The notes below the pieces were generated by a model. It searched no databases. It was not told the DNA's origin and worked only from the letters and a program-made list of their open reading frames with translations. Source: Sphingomonas sp. (GTDB lineage: Bacteria; Pseudomonadota; Alphaproteobacteria; Sphingomonadales; Sphingomonadaceae). From it: a DNA stretch of 64,000 nucleotides. The stretch is from positions 96,779 to 160,778 of the forward strand of contig JAFIGU010000085.1 of the NCBI GenBank assembly GCA_017849555.1, written 5' to 3'. The position numbers and the translations under genes are program-made. Numbering within the stretch: the stretch's first letter is position 1; each line of letters opens with the position of its first letter. Positions 25,876 to 36,168 of the stretch are shown here, piece by piece.

Positions 25876-27335
25876 ATGGCGGGAGGGGCACAAAGCGCGC
25901 GGTAGAGCGCGGCATAGGCCGCACCACTCCGCCGCCAGGAGAAATCCTGTTTCATCCCGGCGCGCTGGATCGAACGCCAGTCGTCCGGACGTTGCCACAA
26001 GGCCATTGCCCGCTCGATTGCGGCGCTGAGCGCGGCGGGCGTGACGCCGTCGAACTGAATTCCCGTCGCCGCCCCGATCGACAGAGCGGCGAGGTTGACG
26101 TCGATCACGGTGTCGGCAAGGCCGCCGGTACGCGCGACGATCGGCACGCAGCCGTAGCGCAGACCATAAAGCTGGGTCAGCCCGCACGGCTCGAACCGGC
26201 TGGGGATGAGAATCGCGTCGCCGCCCGCCTGCAACCGGTGGGAAAGCGCCTCGTCATAACCGGTGCGGATGGCGATGCGGCCCGGGTGCCGCGCGGCGGC
26301 GGCAAGATAGGCCTGCTCCAGCGCGACATCGCCCGAACCGAGCAGCGCGAGGCGGCCGCCGCGCGAGACGAGATGATCGAGGACGTCGAGCAGCACGTCG
26401 AGGCCCTTTTGCCAGGTCAGCCGGCTCACCACGACGAACAGCGGACCGTCGCCGGGCTCGAGCGCGAATTCCTGCTCCAGCGCGCGTTTGTTGGCCGTTC
26501 GCTTTGCCAGCGTTCGGACCGAGAAGGGGCTGGCGATGGCTCGATCCGTCTCGGGATTCCATTGGGCCGTGTCGATCCCGTTGACGATCCCCGAAACCCG
26601 CTCGCCCCGGCTGACGATCAGCCCCTCCAGCCCCATGCCGAACTCCCCGGTGCGGATCTCGCGCGCGTAGGTGGGGCTGACGGTGGTGATCGCCGCGGCA
26701 CTTTCGAGCCCCGCTTTGAGGAACCCGACGCCGCCATGATATTCCACGCCGTCGAGCGCCCAGGCATTTCCCGGCAGGCCGAGCGCGTCGAAAATGGTGG
26801 CGGGGAAATAGCCCTGGAAGGCCATGTTGTGGATCGTCATGACCGCCGGCATCGCGCGCTTGAGCTGTCGCGGCGGTGCGAAGCGCAGATAGGCGGGGGC
26901 GAGACCGGCTTGCCAATCATGCGCATGGACGAGATCGAATCCGCGGCCCTTGACCGCGCCGCCCGCGATATCCGCCGCCGCCCGGCCAAAAGCTGCGAAG
27001 CGCCGCCAGTTATCCTCCCAGTCGTGCCCGGCATTGTCGGCATAGGGGCTTCCGTCGCGATCGAACAACGTAGGGCAATCAAGCACCAGAAGCGGATGCC
27101 CGGCGATTTCTCCCGCCAGGAGCCGCGCTTCCTCGCCGAGCAAATTGGCCCATTTGTGGATCGGCTTGTTGCTGTCGAGCGCGCGGCGCACCGAAGGGTA
27201 ACCCGGCAGCAATGTGGTCAGCTCGATATCGTGCGGCGCCACCGCTGCCGGAAGCGCGCCGGCAACATCGGCGAGGCCGCCGGTCTTGATCAACGGGACC
27301 GCTTCCGAAGCGACCGAGAGTATGGAAAGCGTCAT
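25872..27335 (-). CDS. glgA: Glycogen synthase (ADP-glucose type)
   Basis: Predicted 487 residues, typical for bacterial GlgA. The ADP-glucose-binding motif [13 protein letters not shown] is at the N-terminus, about residues 17-29. The GT5 C-terminal domain has [20 protein letters not shown] and [20 protein letters not shown], with the conserved Glu. It extends alpha-1,4-glucan using ADP-glucose made by GlgC. The start at 27335 overlaps glgC by 4 bp (ATGA); a longer start at 27371 would lie deeper inside glgC and adds nothing conserved. Confidence 0.95.
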   Translation of the reverse strand: MTLSILSVASEAVPLIKTGGLADVAGALPAAVAPHDIELTTLLPGYPSVRRALDSNKPIHKWANLLGEEARLLAGEIAGHPLLVLDCPTLFDRDGSPYADNAGHDWEDNWRRFAAFGRAAADIAGGAVKGRGFDLVHAHDWQAGLAPAYLRFAPPRQLKRAMPAVMTIHNMAFQGYFPATIFDALGLPGNAWALDGVEYHGGVGFLKAGLESAAAITTVSPTYAREIRTGEFGMGLEGLIVSRGERVSGIVNGIDTAQWNPETDRAIASPFSVRTLAKRTANKRALEQEFALEPGDGPLFVVVSRLTWQKGLDVLLDVLDHLVSRGGRLALLGSGDVALEQAYLAAAARHPGRIAIRTGYDEALSHRLQAGGDAILIPSRFEPCGLTQLYGLRYGCVPIVARTGGLADTVIDVNLAALSIGAATGIQFDGVTPAALSAAIERAMALWQRPDDWRSIQRAGMKQDFSWRRSGAAYAALYRALCAPPAI

Positions 27336-28591
27336 ATCAGCCGATCGATCATCGCCTTGTTGATCAGGCACACGCCGTTTTCCGTGCGGCGGAACCGACG
27401 ATCATCGAGTTCCGGATCCTCGCCGACGACCAGCCCCTCGGGGATGCGCACGCCTGAATCGACGATCACCCGGCTGAGCCGCGCATGCCGGCCGATATTG
27501 CAATAGGGCAGGATCACCGCATCATTGACGCTCGACCAGGAACCCATCTTCACCCCGGTGAACAACAGGCTGCGGCGTGCGACCGCGCCGGACACGATGC
27601 AATCCTGCGAGATGAGCGACGAGATCGCATGGCCGCGGCGGCCTTCCTCGTCATGGACGAACTTTGCCGGCGCGGACACGATCTGGTCGGTCCAGATCGG
27701 CCAGTCGCGATCGTAGAGGTTGAGCTTCGGCACGGTATCGGTCAGGTCGAGATTGGCTTCAAAATAGGCGTCGAGCGTGCCGACATCGCGCCAATATTCC
27801 TCGATCTCCTCCGCCGCGCGGATGCAGCTGTCGGCGAAGCGGTGGGCCACCGCCTTTCCGTGCTTGACGATATAGGGGATGATGTCCCCGCCGAAATCGC
27901 GCTTCGAATCCCGCTCTGCCGCATCGCGCTGCAATTGCTCGAACAGGAATCGCGTCTCGAACACATAGATGCCCATCGAGGCGAGCGAATGCCCCGGATC
28001 GCCGGGGATCGAAGGAGGATCGGCGGGTTTTTCGATAAAATCGGTGATCACATTGTCGGCATCCACCGCCATGATGCCAAAATCGCTCGCATCCTTGCGG
28101 GGGACGACGAGGCAGCCGACGGTGACATCCGCGCCCGAGTTGACATGCTGTTGCAGCATCAACTCATAGTCCATCTTGTAGATGTGATCGCCGGCGAGAA
28201 CGATCATATAGCGCGGCGCATGGGCCGCGATGATGTCGATATTCTGATAGACCGCGTCGGCGGTGCCCTCGTACCACAAGAGTTCGGAAATGCGCTGCGA
28301 GGCCGGCAGGATATCGAAGCTCTCATTGCGCTCCGGCCGCATGAAATTCCACGCGCGGTTCATATGGCGGATCAGCGAATGTGCCTTGTACTGGGTGGCA
28401 ACGCCGATGCGCCGGATGCCCGAATTGATCGCGTTGGAGAGGGCGAAGTCGATGATCCGGCTCATCCCGCCGAAATAGACCGCGGGTTTTGCGCGATTGT
28501 CGGTCAATTCCCGCAAGCGGCTGCCGCGTCCTCCCGCAAGGACATAGGCCATCGCCTCGCGCGCCAGCGGCCGGCCTGAAACGTCACGCAT
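27332..28591 (-). CDS. glgC: Glucose-1-phosphate adenylyltransferase (ADP-glucose pyrophosphorylase)
   Basis: Predicted 419 residues, the usual length. [20 protein letters not shown] is the nucleotide-binding N-terminus, and [18 protein letters not shown] and [15 protein letters not shown] are substrate-site segments. The C-terminal left-handed beta-helix ([14 protein letters not shown]) carries the allosteric region. It makes ADP-glucose from glucose-1-phosphate and ATP and is usually the controlled step of glycogen synthesis. It lies 15 bp after glgB and overlaps glgA by 4 bp. Confidence 0.96.
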   Translation of the reverse strand: MRDVSGRPLAREAMAYVLAGGRGSRLRELTDNRAKPAVYFGGMSRIIDFALSNAINSGIRRIGVATQYKAHSLIRHMNRAWNFMRPERNESFDILPASQRISELLWYEGTADAVYQNIDIIAAHAPRYMIVLAGDHIYKMDYELMLQQHVNSGADVTVGCLVVPRKDASDFGIMAVDADNVITDFIEKPADPPSIPGDPGHSLASMGIYVFETRFLFEQLQRDAAERDSKRDFGGDIIPYIVKHGKAVAHRFADSCIRAAEEIEEYWRDVGTLDAYFEANLDLTDTVPKLNLYDRDWPIWTDQIVSAPAKFVHDEEGRRGHAISSLISQDCIVSGAVARRSLLFTGVKMGSWSSVNDAVILPYCNIGRHARLSRVIVDSGVRIPEGLVVGEDPELDDRRFRRTENGVCLINKAMIDRLI

Positions 28592-28606
28592 CCCGCACTC
28601 TCCCGC

Positions 28607-30763
28607 TCACCGCCCGTTCCATTCGAACATCAACGTCGCGAGCGGCGGCAGCGTTACCTCAGCCGCGCCGCCCGAGGCGATTATCCGGCCGAGATTGCCT
28701 GTCCCGGTGCCGCCGTAGATTTCCGCATCGCTGTTGAGCACCTCGTCCCAGCCGCCGTCATGGGGCAGGGGCAGGCGATAGCCTTCGCGTATCGCCGGGG
28801 TCATATTGGATATGACCGCGACGGGCGCTGCCCCGGGCGCCTTGCGCAACCAGGCAAATACCGAATTTGCCTTGTCGTCGACGATCAGCCATTCGAACCC
28901 TTCCGCTTCGCAATCGCGCGCGTGCAGTGCGGCTTTTTCGCGATAGAGCCGGTTGAGGTCGCGCACGAGATTGCGGACCCCTTCATGGGCCGGCGCGGCG
29001 CGCAGGTCCCAATCGAGTGGCCGGGCCTCAGACCATTCGCGCCGCTGGGCAAATTCCTGGCCCATGAACAGAAGCTTCTTCCCCGGATACCCCCACATCA
29101 GGCCATAATAAGCGCGCAGGCCGGCAAATTTCTGCCAATCGTCTCCGCTCATCTTGTTGATGAGGCTGCCCTTGCCGTGGACCACCTCGTCATGGCTCAG
29201 CGGCAAGACGAAATTCTCGCTGAAGGCATAGGTGAGGCCGAAGGTGATATCATCATGATGATATTGCCGATGGATCGGATCGCGCCCCATATAGGCCAGC
29301 GTATCGTGCATGAAGCCCATGTTCCATTTGAACCCGAACCCCAGGCCGTTCTCATGGACGGGGAGCGTCGCGCCGGGCCAGGCGGTCGACTCTTCGGCAA
29401 TGGTCATGAAGCCCGCATGGCTGCCATAGACGGCCTTGTTCATCGCCTGCAGGAACGCCACCGCTTCCCAGTTTTCGCGCCCGCCATCCTTGTTGCGGAT
29501 CCATTCGCCGTCGCGGCGGGAATAATCGCGATACAACATCGAGGCGACCGCATCGACCCTGAGGCCATCGACATGGTAGCGCTCGGCCCAGAATAAGGCG
29601 TTGTTGACGAGAAAGCTTGCCACCTCGCGGCGGCCGAAGTTGTAGATGGCGGTGTTCCAGTCCGGATGGAAGCCGAGCCGGGGATCCTCATGCTCGTACA
29701 AGGCGGTGCCATCAAAGCGGGCGAGGCCATGCGCGTCGGTCGGGAAGTGCGCGGGCACCCAGTCGATAAGGACGGAAATTCCGGCCCGATGCGCGCCGTC
29801 GACGAAGCGTGCAAAGCCCTCGGGGTCGCCGAAGCGGGACGAGGGGGCATAAAGGCCCGTCGTCTGATACCCCCAGCTCGGATCATAGGGATATTCGGAA
29901 ACAGGCAGAAACTCGATATGGGTGAAACCGAGCTCGACGACATAGGGGATCAGCTCGTCGGCGAGCCGGTCCCATGAGAGGAACCAGCCCGCCGGATCGC
30001 GGTTCCAGGAGCCGGCATGAACCTCGTAGATCGAAATCGGCTGGCGGCGGGGGTCGACGCTTGCCCAGTGAGCACGGTGCCGCTCATCGCCCCAGCGCAC
30101 TTTGCCCGGGGTGGCGACCAGCGACGCGGTCTGTGGTCGCAATTCCGAGGCGAAGGCAAAGGGATCGGCCTTGAGCGGCAAGATCGCCCCGCCCGGTCCA
30201 ATGAGGCGATATTTATAGGCGTTCCATTCGCCGATATCGGGGACGAAAATCTCCCAGACACCAATGTCTGCCCGCCGCCGCATCGAATGGCGCGCCGGGT
30301 CCCAGTCGTTGAAGTCGCCGACCACCGAGACGATCCGCGCATTAGGCGCCCATACCGCAAAATGCACGCCCTTTGCGCCCTGATGCTCGACGATATGGGC
30401 GCCCATCTTGTCGAACAGCCGCAAATGGGTGCCTTGCGCGATCAGGAAATCGTCCATCGGCCCGAGGACCGGCCCGAACGAATAAGCGTCGGTGACCCAC
30501 CATTCGCCCACATCCGCCCGGCAATGGTATTTTACCGGTACGGGAGAGCCCGCGATCCATCCCTCGAACAGTCCGCGCGGATCGACCTGTTTCAGCGCGC
30601 CCAGCGGGTTGTCGCTCAGGTCATGGACCTCGACCGTCGTCGCGCCGCGGAGGATCGCCCGCGCGAAAACCCCCTTTGGCCCGCCATGCACCCCGAGAAG
30701 GGAGAAGGGATCGGCATGGGTGCCTTCCAGCAGGGCGTCGATGGCGGCCTTCGATGGCTTCAC
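28607..30763 (-). CDS. glgB: 1,4-alpha-glucan branching enzyme
   Basis: Predicted 718 residues. The N-terminus DALLEGTHADPFSLLGVHGG and the CBM48 domain (HFAVWAPNARIVSVVGDFND) are typical of GlgB. The GH13 site is complete: LRVDAVASMLYRDYSR (nucleophile Asp), MTIAEESTAWP (Glu) and LPLSHDEVVHGKGSL (Asp). It creates alpha-1,6 branches. It overlaps glgP by 4 bp (ATGA), so it should be translationally coupled to the phosphorylase gene. Confidence 0.96.
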   Translation of the reverse strand: MKPSKAAIDALLEGTHADPFSLLGVHGGPKGVFARAILRGATTVEVHDLSDNPLGALKQVDPRGLFEGWIAGSPVPVKYHCRADVGEWWVTDAYSFGPVLGPMDDFLIAQGTHLRLFDKMGAHIVEHQGAKGVHFAVWAPNARIVSVVGDFNDWDPARHSMRRRADIGVWEIFVPDIGEWNAYKYRLIGPGGAILPLKADPFAFASELRPQTASLVATPGKVRWGDERHRAHWASVDPRRQPISIYEVHAGSWNRDPAGWFLSWDRLADELIPYVVELGFTHIEFLPVSEYPYDPSWGYQTTGLYAPSSRFGDPEGFARFVDGAHRAGISVLIDWVPAHFPTDAHGLARFDGTALYEHEDPRLGFHPDWNTAIYNFGRREVASFLVNNALFWAERYHVDGLRVDAVASMLYRDYSRRDGEWIRNKDGGRENWEAVAFLQAMNKAVYGSHAGFMTIAEESTAWPGATLPVHENGLGFGFKWNMGFMHDTLAYMGRDPIHRQYHHDDITFGLTYAFSENFVLPLSHDEVVHGKGSLINKMSGDDWQKFAGLRAYYGLMWGYPGKKLLFMGQEFAQRREWSEARPLDWDLRAAPAHEGVRNLVRDLNRLYREKAALHARDCEAEGFEWLIVDDKANSVFAWLRKAPGAAPVAVISNMTPAIREGYRLPLPHDGGWDEVLNSDAEIYGGTGTGNLGRIIASGGAAEVTLPPLATLMFEWNGR

Positions 30764-33174
30764 TTAACTCCCCAGATATCCCTCGCATATTCACCAATCG
30801 TGCGATCCGAACTGAACCAGCCGACATTGGCGATGTTGCGGATCGCCATTGCCTGCCAGGTCGCGGGCGTCTCCCAGACCTGATCGACCGCGCGCTGCGC
30901 GGCGGTATAGCTGTCGAAATCGGCGGCGATCATGAACCAGTCGTGGTCGTAGATCCCGCCCATCAGATCGACATAGCGCTTGGGATCGTCGTGCGAGAAT
31001 ACGCCCGAGGCGATCGCGGCCATCGCCTGCTGGAGTTCGCTCGAGCCGTCGATCGTTTTGCGCGGATCGTATCCGTTGTTCCTTTTCTCGAGGACCTCGT
31101 CCGCAGTAAGGCCGAAGATGAAGATATTGTCGTCGCCGACACGATCCTTGATCTCGATATTCGCGCCGTCGAGCGTGCCGATCGTCAGGGCGCCGTTCAG
31201 GGCGAATTTCATGTTGCCGGTGCCCGAGGCTTCCATCCCCGCGGTGGAAATCTGTTCCGACAAATCGGCCGCGGGAATGATGCGTTCGGCGAGGGTGACA
31301 TTGTAATTGGGGACGAACACGACCTTGAGCAGCCCGCCGACCGACGGATCGGCGTTGATCCGCCGGGCGATGTCGTTCGCCAGTTTGATGATCAGCTTGG
31401 CGTTGGAATAGCTGGGCGCCGCCTTGCCGCCGAGGATCTTGACGCGTGGTACCCAATCCTTCTCGGGATGGCTGCGGATCTGATCGTAAAGCGCGACGGT
31501 CTCGATCAGATTCAGCAACTGGCGCTTATATTCGTGGATACGCTTGATCTGGACGTCGAATAAGGCGTCGGGGTTGAGCCGGACGCCGGTCAGTTCCTTG
31601 AGATGAGCGGCGAGTTTCACCTTGTTCGATCTTTTGACCTCGGCGACGCGCTCGCCGAGGGCGGCATCGCCGGCCAGCGCGTTCAGGTCCGCGAGTTTTT
31701 CGGCATCATCGAGGAAGCCGTCGCCGATCGCGTCGCGGATGACCGCGGTAAGGCCCGGATTGCACTGTTGCAGCCAGCGGCGCGGCGTGACGCCGTTGGT
31801 CTTGTTGTTGATCCGGGTCGGATAGAGGCGGTGGAGATCGGCGAAGACCGTGCTCTTCATGAGCTCGGTATGCAGCGCCGCGACGCCGTTGATCGAATGC
31901 GCGCCGACGAAGGCGAGGTTCGCCATCCTCACCCGCCGCTCGCCGCCCTCGTCGATCAGCGAAATCGCCGCGATCGCCCGTTCGTCCATTCCCGCGCGCC
32001 GCGCCTCGCGCAAGACGCGGCTGTTGATCGCGTAGATGATCTGCATGTGCCGCGGCAGCAATCGTTCGAACAGCGGCAAGGGCCAGGATTCCAGCGCTTC
32101 GGGCAGCAAGGTATGATTGGTGTAGCCGATGGTCTTCCGGCAGATGTCCCAGGCTTCGTCGAATTCGAGGCCATGATCGTCGATCATCAGCCGCATCAGT
32201 TCGGCCACCGCGACCGACGGATGCGTGTCGTTGAGCTGGATCGCCGCGTGGTCCGGGAGGCTGCGGATATCGCCCTCATATTGGACATGCCGGCGGACGA
32301 TGTCCTGGATCGAGGCCGAGGAGAAGAAATATTCCTGTCTCAGCCTCAGCTCCTGCCCGGCCGCGTTTGAATCCGCCGGGTAGAGTACGCGAACGAGCGC
32401 ATCGGCCCTTACCTCGTCCGCCAGCGCGCCGACATGATCACCCGCGTTGAAGGCATCGAGCTTGATCGGATCGAGCGCGGTTGCGGTCCATAGCCGCAAT
32501 GTGTTGACCCGCGTGCCGCGCCAGCCGACCACCGGCGTATCGATCGCGCTCGCCTCGACCTTTTCGGCCGGGCGCCATTCGACGCTGTCGCCGTCCGCGA
32601 CGACCTCGCCGCCGAAGCCGATCAAATAGGCGCTCTCGCGCCGGTCGAACTCCCACGGGTTGCCGTGCGCAAGCCAGGTCTCGGGCAGTTCGACCTGCCA
32701 GCCATCATCGATGCGCTGGCGGAACATGCCGTTCACATAACGGATGCCATAGCCATAAGCGGGAATGTCGAGCGTCGCGAGGCTCTCCATGAAACAGGCG
32801 GCAAGCCGCCCGAGACCGCCATTGCCCAAGGCCGCGTCCGGCTCCAGTTCCTCGAGTTGCGCAAGGTCGAGCCCGTGGTCGCGCAACGCCTGCTCCATGT
32901 CGCGCGTCAGGCCGAGATTGGAGAGCGCGTCGCGGAGCAAGCGGCCGATCAGGAATTCGAGGCTGAGATAATAGACCCGCTTGCCGTCCGCCTCATAGGT
33001 GCGCCGCGTCGACTCGATCCAGTGATCGACAATCTTGTCGCGGACGGCGAGCACCGTGGCGTTGAACCAGTCATGCGGCTTGGCGGCGAGTTCGTCCTTG
33101 CCGACGCGATGGCGCAAAACATCGAGGATGAGCGTGTCGAGCTGGGCGGCCGAGGAAGCGGGGTCGAGGGTCAC
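30760..33174 (-). CDS. glgP: Glycogen phosphorylase
   Basis: Predicted 804 residues, from a GTG with GGAG 8 bases upstream. Family segments: YYLSLEFLIGRLLRDALSNL, EPDAALGNGGLGRLAACFME, TNHTLLPEALE, KTNGVTPRRWL, and EASGTGNMKFALNGALTIGT (PLP site with its Lys). It releases glucose-1-phosphate from alpha-1,4-glucan. It is the first gene of the operon, so breakdown and synthesis genes share a transcript. Upstream in-frame sequence to 34104 is antisense to the alpha-glucosidase gene and not part of the protein. Confidence 0.95.
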   Translation of the reverse strand: MTLDPASSAAQLDTLILDVLRHRVGKDELAAKPHDWFNATVLAVRDKIVDHWIESTRRTYEADGKRVYYLSLEFLIGRLLRDALSNLGLTRDMEQALRDHGLDLAQLEELEPDAALGNGGLGRLAACFMESLATLDIPAYGYGIRYVNGMFRQRIDDGWQVELPETWLAHGNPWEFDRRESAYLIGFGGEVVADGDSVEWRPAEKVEASAIDTPVVGWRGTRVNTLRLWTATALDPIKLDAFNAGDHVGALADEVRADALVRVLYPADSNAAGQELRLRQEYFFSSASIQDIVRRHVQYEGDIRSLPDHAAIQLNDTHPSVAVAELMRLMIDDHGLEFDEAWDICRKTIGYTNHTLLPEALESWPLPLFERLLPRHMQIIYAINSRVLREARRAGMDERAIAAISLIDEGGERRVRMANLAFVGAHSINGVAALHTELMKSTVFADLHRLYPTRINNKTNGVTPRRWLQQCNPGLTAVIRDAIGDGFLDDAEKLADLNALAGDAALGERVAEVKRSNKVKLAAHLKELTGVRLNPDALFDVQIKRIHEYKRQLLNLIETVALYDQIRSHPEKDWVPRVKILGGKAAPSYSNAKLIIKLANDIARRINADPSVGGLLKVVFVPNYNVTLAERIIPAADLSEQISTAGMEASGTGNMKFALNGALTIGTLDGANIEIKDRVGDDNIFIFGLTADEVLEKRNNGYDPRKTIDGSSELQQAMAAIASGVFSHDDPKRYVDLMGGIYDHDWFMIAADFDSYTAAQRAVDQVWETPATWQAMAIRNIANVGWFSSDRTIGEYARDIWGVK

Positions 33175-33474
33175 GGCAGGTGCTCCGTCCGTCAGGCAAA
33201 CCACCTGACAGGCGGCCGCCGGTTTGTCTCCACGTCCTCTCCCGCGTCCATCCGCGTCGCCATATCGCTCATGCGCGGGCGGGTTGACCCGCTGTCGCGC
33301 CGAGCCCTGGCAGCGTCGGCTCCTCCTGCATTCTCTCCTTCTGCGGCCGAGCGTAGGACACGGCAGATCGATTCGACAAGATCGCTCGGTCGTCGATTGT
33401 CGCGCGATTGAGCATTTGCCTAGGCGGGCGCCCCCGGTCATGCTGCGTATGCGAACGGCAGGTGGAGCATGCTC
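33175..33474. other. Divergent promoter region between glgP and alpha-glucosidase genes
   Basis: A 300-bp gap that must hold promoters for both directions. I could not place a convincing -35/-10 pair and saw no strong palindrome or hairpin. Confidence 0.4.
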
Positions 33475-35079
33475 ATGGGGTCCGGCGACGATCCGTGGTG
33501 GAAGGGAGCCACGATCTATCAAATATATCCGCGCAGTTTTCGTGACAGCGACGGCGACGGGATCGGCGACCTTCCCGGAATCACCGCCGGCCTCGATTAT
33601 GTCGCTTCGCTGGGCGTCGACGCGATCTGGATCTCGCCATTCTACACCTCGCCGATGCGCGATTTCGGCTATGACGTGTCGGATTATTGCGACGTCGATC
33701 GCATTTTCGGGACGCTTGCCGATTTCGACGCGCTGGTTGCCCGGGCGCATGCGCTGGGTCTCAAGGTGATCATCGATCAGGTCTATGCCCATACCTCGGA
33801 CCTTCATCCGTGGTTCGCCGAAAGCCGCGGGAGCCGCGTCAATGAAAAGGCCGACTGGTATGTCTGGGCCGATCCGCGTGACGATGGAACACCGCCATGC
33901 AACTGGCAGTCGGTGTTCGGCGGTCCCGCCTGGACCTGGGACGCCCGACGCGGGCAATATTACATGCACACCTTTCTGGCTCAGCAACCCCAGCTCAACG
34001 GGCATAATCGCGACGTTCAGGATGCCCTGCTGGCGGTCGCGCGCTTCTGGCTCGATCGCGGTGTCGATGGATTTCGGCTCGACGCGCTGAACCATTCGAT
34101 GCACGATCCGCTGCTACGCGACAATCCGCCAGCGCCGGATACCGGGCGGGTCCGCACGCGTCCGTTTGATTTCCAGACCAAACTCTACAGCCAGTCCCAG
34201 CCCGGCGTGATCCCGTTCATCGAGCGCATCCGCGCTGTCTGCGATGAATATGGCGCGATCCACACCGTCGCCGAAGTGGGCGGCGACAAGGCGGAGCCCG
34301 AATTGAAGAGTTATACCGCCGGCTCGCGGCGCCTTTCGAGCGCCTATGGCTTCGATTTTCTCTACGCGCCCGATCTCACCCCGCGGCTGGTTGCCGAGGT
34401 GATGGCAAAATGGCCGGGCGAAACGGGCGCCGACGGGGAGGCCGAAGGCTGGCCGAGCTGGGCGTTCGAAAACCACGACGCGCCCAGGGCGGTGTCGCGC
34501 TGGTCCGCGCCGGATATGATCGAGCGCTATGCGCGAATGAAGCTCGCGCTGCTCGCCTCGTTGCGCGGCAATATCATCCTCTATCAAGGCGAGGAGCTTG
34601 GGCTCGAACAGGATGAGATTCCGTTCGAACTGCTGCAGGATCCCGAGGCGATCGCCAACTGGCCGATGACCTTGTCGCGCGATGGTGCGCGAACGCCGTT
34701 GCCCTGGACCGCGGACGACCTTGGCGGTTTCACGACCGGCAAACCGTGGCTGCCGCTCGGCGCGCCCAATCGTGCGCGCGCGGTTGCCGTGCAAGAGGCG
34801 AGGCCTGATTCCCTGCTCAGTCACACCCGGCGTGTACTGGCGTTGCGCAACGATCGGCCGGCACTGCGTCGCGGCGATTTCCGGCTGATCGAGGCGGGGA
34901 CCGAACTCCTCGTCTTCGACCGGGTTGCTGGCGCCGAGACGATCCGGTGCGCTTACAATCTCTCGCCCGACCCCGTGACGTTCGATGGCGCGCGCGATCG
35001 GCACGTTGTCCTTCGGATCAACGGTGCGGAGGATAATGTGCTGTCCGGCTACGGCGCGCGCTGGTTCGTGCCTGGGTAA
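33475..35079 (+). CDS. GH13 alpha-glucosidase
   Basis: Predicted 534 residues. WWKGATIYQIYPRSFRDSDG opens a GH13 exo-alpha-glucosidase. Catalytic segments: GVDGFRLDALNH (nucleophile Asp), HTVAEVGGDKA (Glu) and AFENHDAPRAVSRW (Asp). QVYAHTSDLHPWFAES is conserved region I and after. No signal peptide is visible, so it should act in the cytoplasm on maltose, short malto-oligosaccharides or related alpha-glucosides. It is divergent from the glycogen operon. The ATG at 33475 has GGAG 7 bases upstream; the ATG at 33469 is only one base from it. Confidence 0.9.
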   Translation: MGSGDDPWWKGATIYQIYPRSFRDSDGDGIGDLPGITAGLDYVASLGVDAIWISPFYTSPMRDFGYDVSDYCDVDRIFGTLADFDALVARAHALGLKVIIDQVYAHTSDLHPWFAESRGSRVNEKADWYVWADPRDDGTPPCNWQSVFGGPAWTWDARRGQYYMHTFLAQQPQLNGHNRDVQDALLAVARFWLDRGVDGFRLDALNHSMHDPLLRDNPPAPDTGRVRTRPFDFQTKLYSQSQPGVIPFIERIRAVCDEYGAIHTVAEVGGDKAEPELKSYTAGSRRLSSAYGFDFLYAPDLTPRLVAEVMAKWPGETGADGEAEGWPSWAFENHDAPRAVSRWSAPDMIERYARMKLALLASLRGNIILYQGEELGLEQDEIPFELLQDPEAIANWPMTLSRDGARTPLPWTADDLGGFTTGKPWLPLGAPNRARAVAVQEARPDSLLSHTRRVLALRNDRPALRRGDFRLIEAGTELLVFDRVAGAETIRCAYNLSPDPVTFDGARDRHVVLRINGAEDNVLSGYGARWFVPG

Positions 35080-35213
35080 ATGAAATTCGCATCCGCCCTT
35101 TCCTATTGGCGGCCGGAGGTCCATGTCTGCTGATCGTCGTAATCCGTTGCGCGATGTGGGGCATCAAACCGAGGCAAAAGCGGGACGAGGTCGACAAGAA
35201 AAGGGGAAGGAAT

Positions 35214-36137
35214 ATGAAGCGCGCGATCGCGGCAATGCTCGTCCTGTTTTTCTCCTTGTTTGCCGCGCAGCATGCATCCGCGCAGGAATTTGCCTTTCCG
35301 GCGGGCTTCAGGACGACGGACATCGCGACGAACGGCACGACGCTGCACGTCCGCGTTGGCGGCGCAGGGCCGGCCGTGCTGCTCGTCCACGGCTATGGCG
35401 ATACCGGCGACATGTGGGTTCCGCTCGCCGCGGCGCTGATGCGCGATCACATGGTCATAATCCCCGACCTGCGCGGCATGGGTCTGTCGGCCGTCGCGAC
35501 AGACGGTTTCACGAAAAAGAACCAGGCGCAGGACCTGGCCGGCATCCTCGACAAGCTCAATGTCCGGCGGGCCGATGTGGTCGGACACGACATCGGCAAT
35601 ATGGTGGCTTTCGCTTTCGCGGAGGCTTATCCGGATCGCACCACGCGGCTCGTCATGATGGATGCGCCGGTGCCGGGGGTCGGGCCGTGGGACGAGATAT
35701 TGAAGAGCCCGCTATTGTGGCATTTCCGCTTTGGCGGGCCGGATATGGAGCGGCTCGTCGCTGGCCGCGAGCGTATCTATCTCGATCGCTTCTGGAACGA
35801 ATTCGCGGCGACGCGAACTGCGTTCCCGGATGGCGCGCGCGTCCATTATGCGACGCTCTATGCCGCGCCGGGACGGATGCACGCCGGCTTCTCGCAATTT
35901 GCCGCTTTCGACCAGGATGTGATCGACAATCGCGCCTCGGTTGCTCATGGTCCGTTGAAAATGCCGATATTGGCGATCGGCGGGGATCATTCGCTCGGGC
36001 CGACGATGGCGGTAATCATGCGTGCCGCGGCGGACAATGTGACCGGGTTGGTCGTGCCGAATTCGGGCCATTGGCTGATGGAAGAGCAGCCTGGCCAGAC
36101 GGTTGAGGCGATCGCCTCTTTCCTTCGAAGATCGTAG
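35214..36137 (+). CDS. Exported alpha/beta hydrolase, epoxide hydrolase/haloalkane dehalogenase-like
   Basis: Predicted 307 residues with a signal peptide (AIAAMLVLFFSLFAAQHASA, cleavage after ASA). The core has VLLVHGYGDTGDMW (oxyanion region), VVGHDIGNMVAFAFAE, where Asp rather than Ser is the nucleophile, and NSGHWLMEEQPG with the catalytic His. An Asp nucleophile points to the epoxide hydrolase/dehalogenase group rather than to esterases. A strong AAGGGGAAGG precedes the ATG at 35214. It lies 134 bp after the alpha-glucosidase gene and is convergent with a serine hydrolase gene. Confidence 0.88.
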   Translation: MKRAIAAMLVLFFSLFAAQHASAQEFAFPAGFRTTDIATNGTTLHVRVGGAGPAVLLVHGYGDTGDMWVPLAAALMRDHMVIIPDLRGMGLSAVATDGFTKKNQAQDLAGILDKLNVRRADVVGHDIGNMVAFAFAEAYPDRTTRLVMMDAPVPGVGPWDEILKSPLLWHFRFGGPDMERLVAGRERIYLDRFWNEFAATRTAFPDGARVHYATLYAAPGRMHAGFSQFAAFDQDVIDNRASVAHGPLKMPILAIGGDHSLGPTMAVIMRAAADNVTGLVVPNSGHWLMEEQPGQTVEAIASFLRRS

Positions 36138-36168
36138 CGGGACCAGCGGCCGGCCGGCGGAATTTGGG

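Noticed and set aside
24001-25905. Long plus-strand frame across glgX.
   Set aside because: Antisense artefact; no conserved domain, while glgX has all its catalytic motifs.
33175-34104. In-frame extension upstream of glgP.
   Set aside because: Antisense to the alpha-glucosidase gene; GlgP homology starts at the GTG with a ribosome binding site at 33174.
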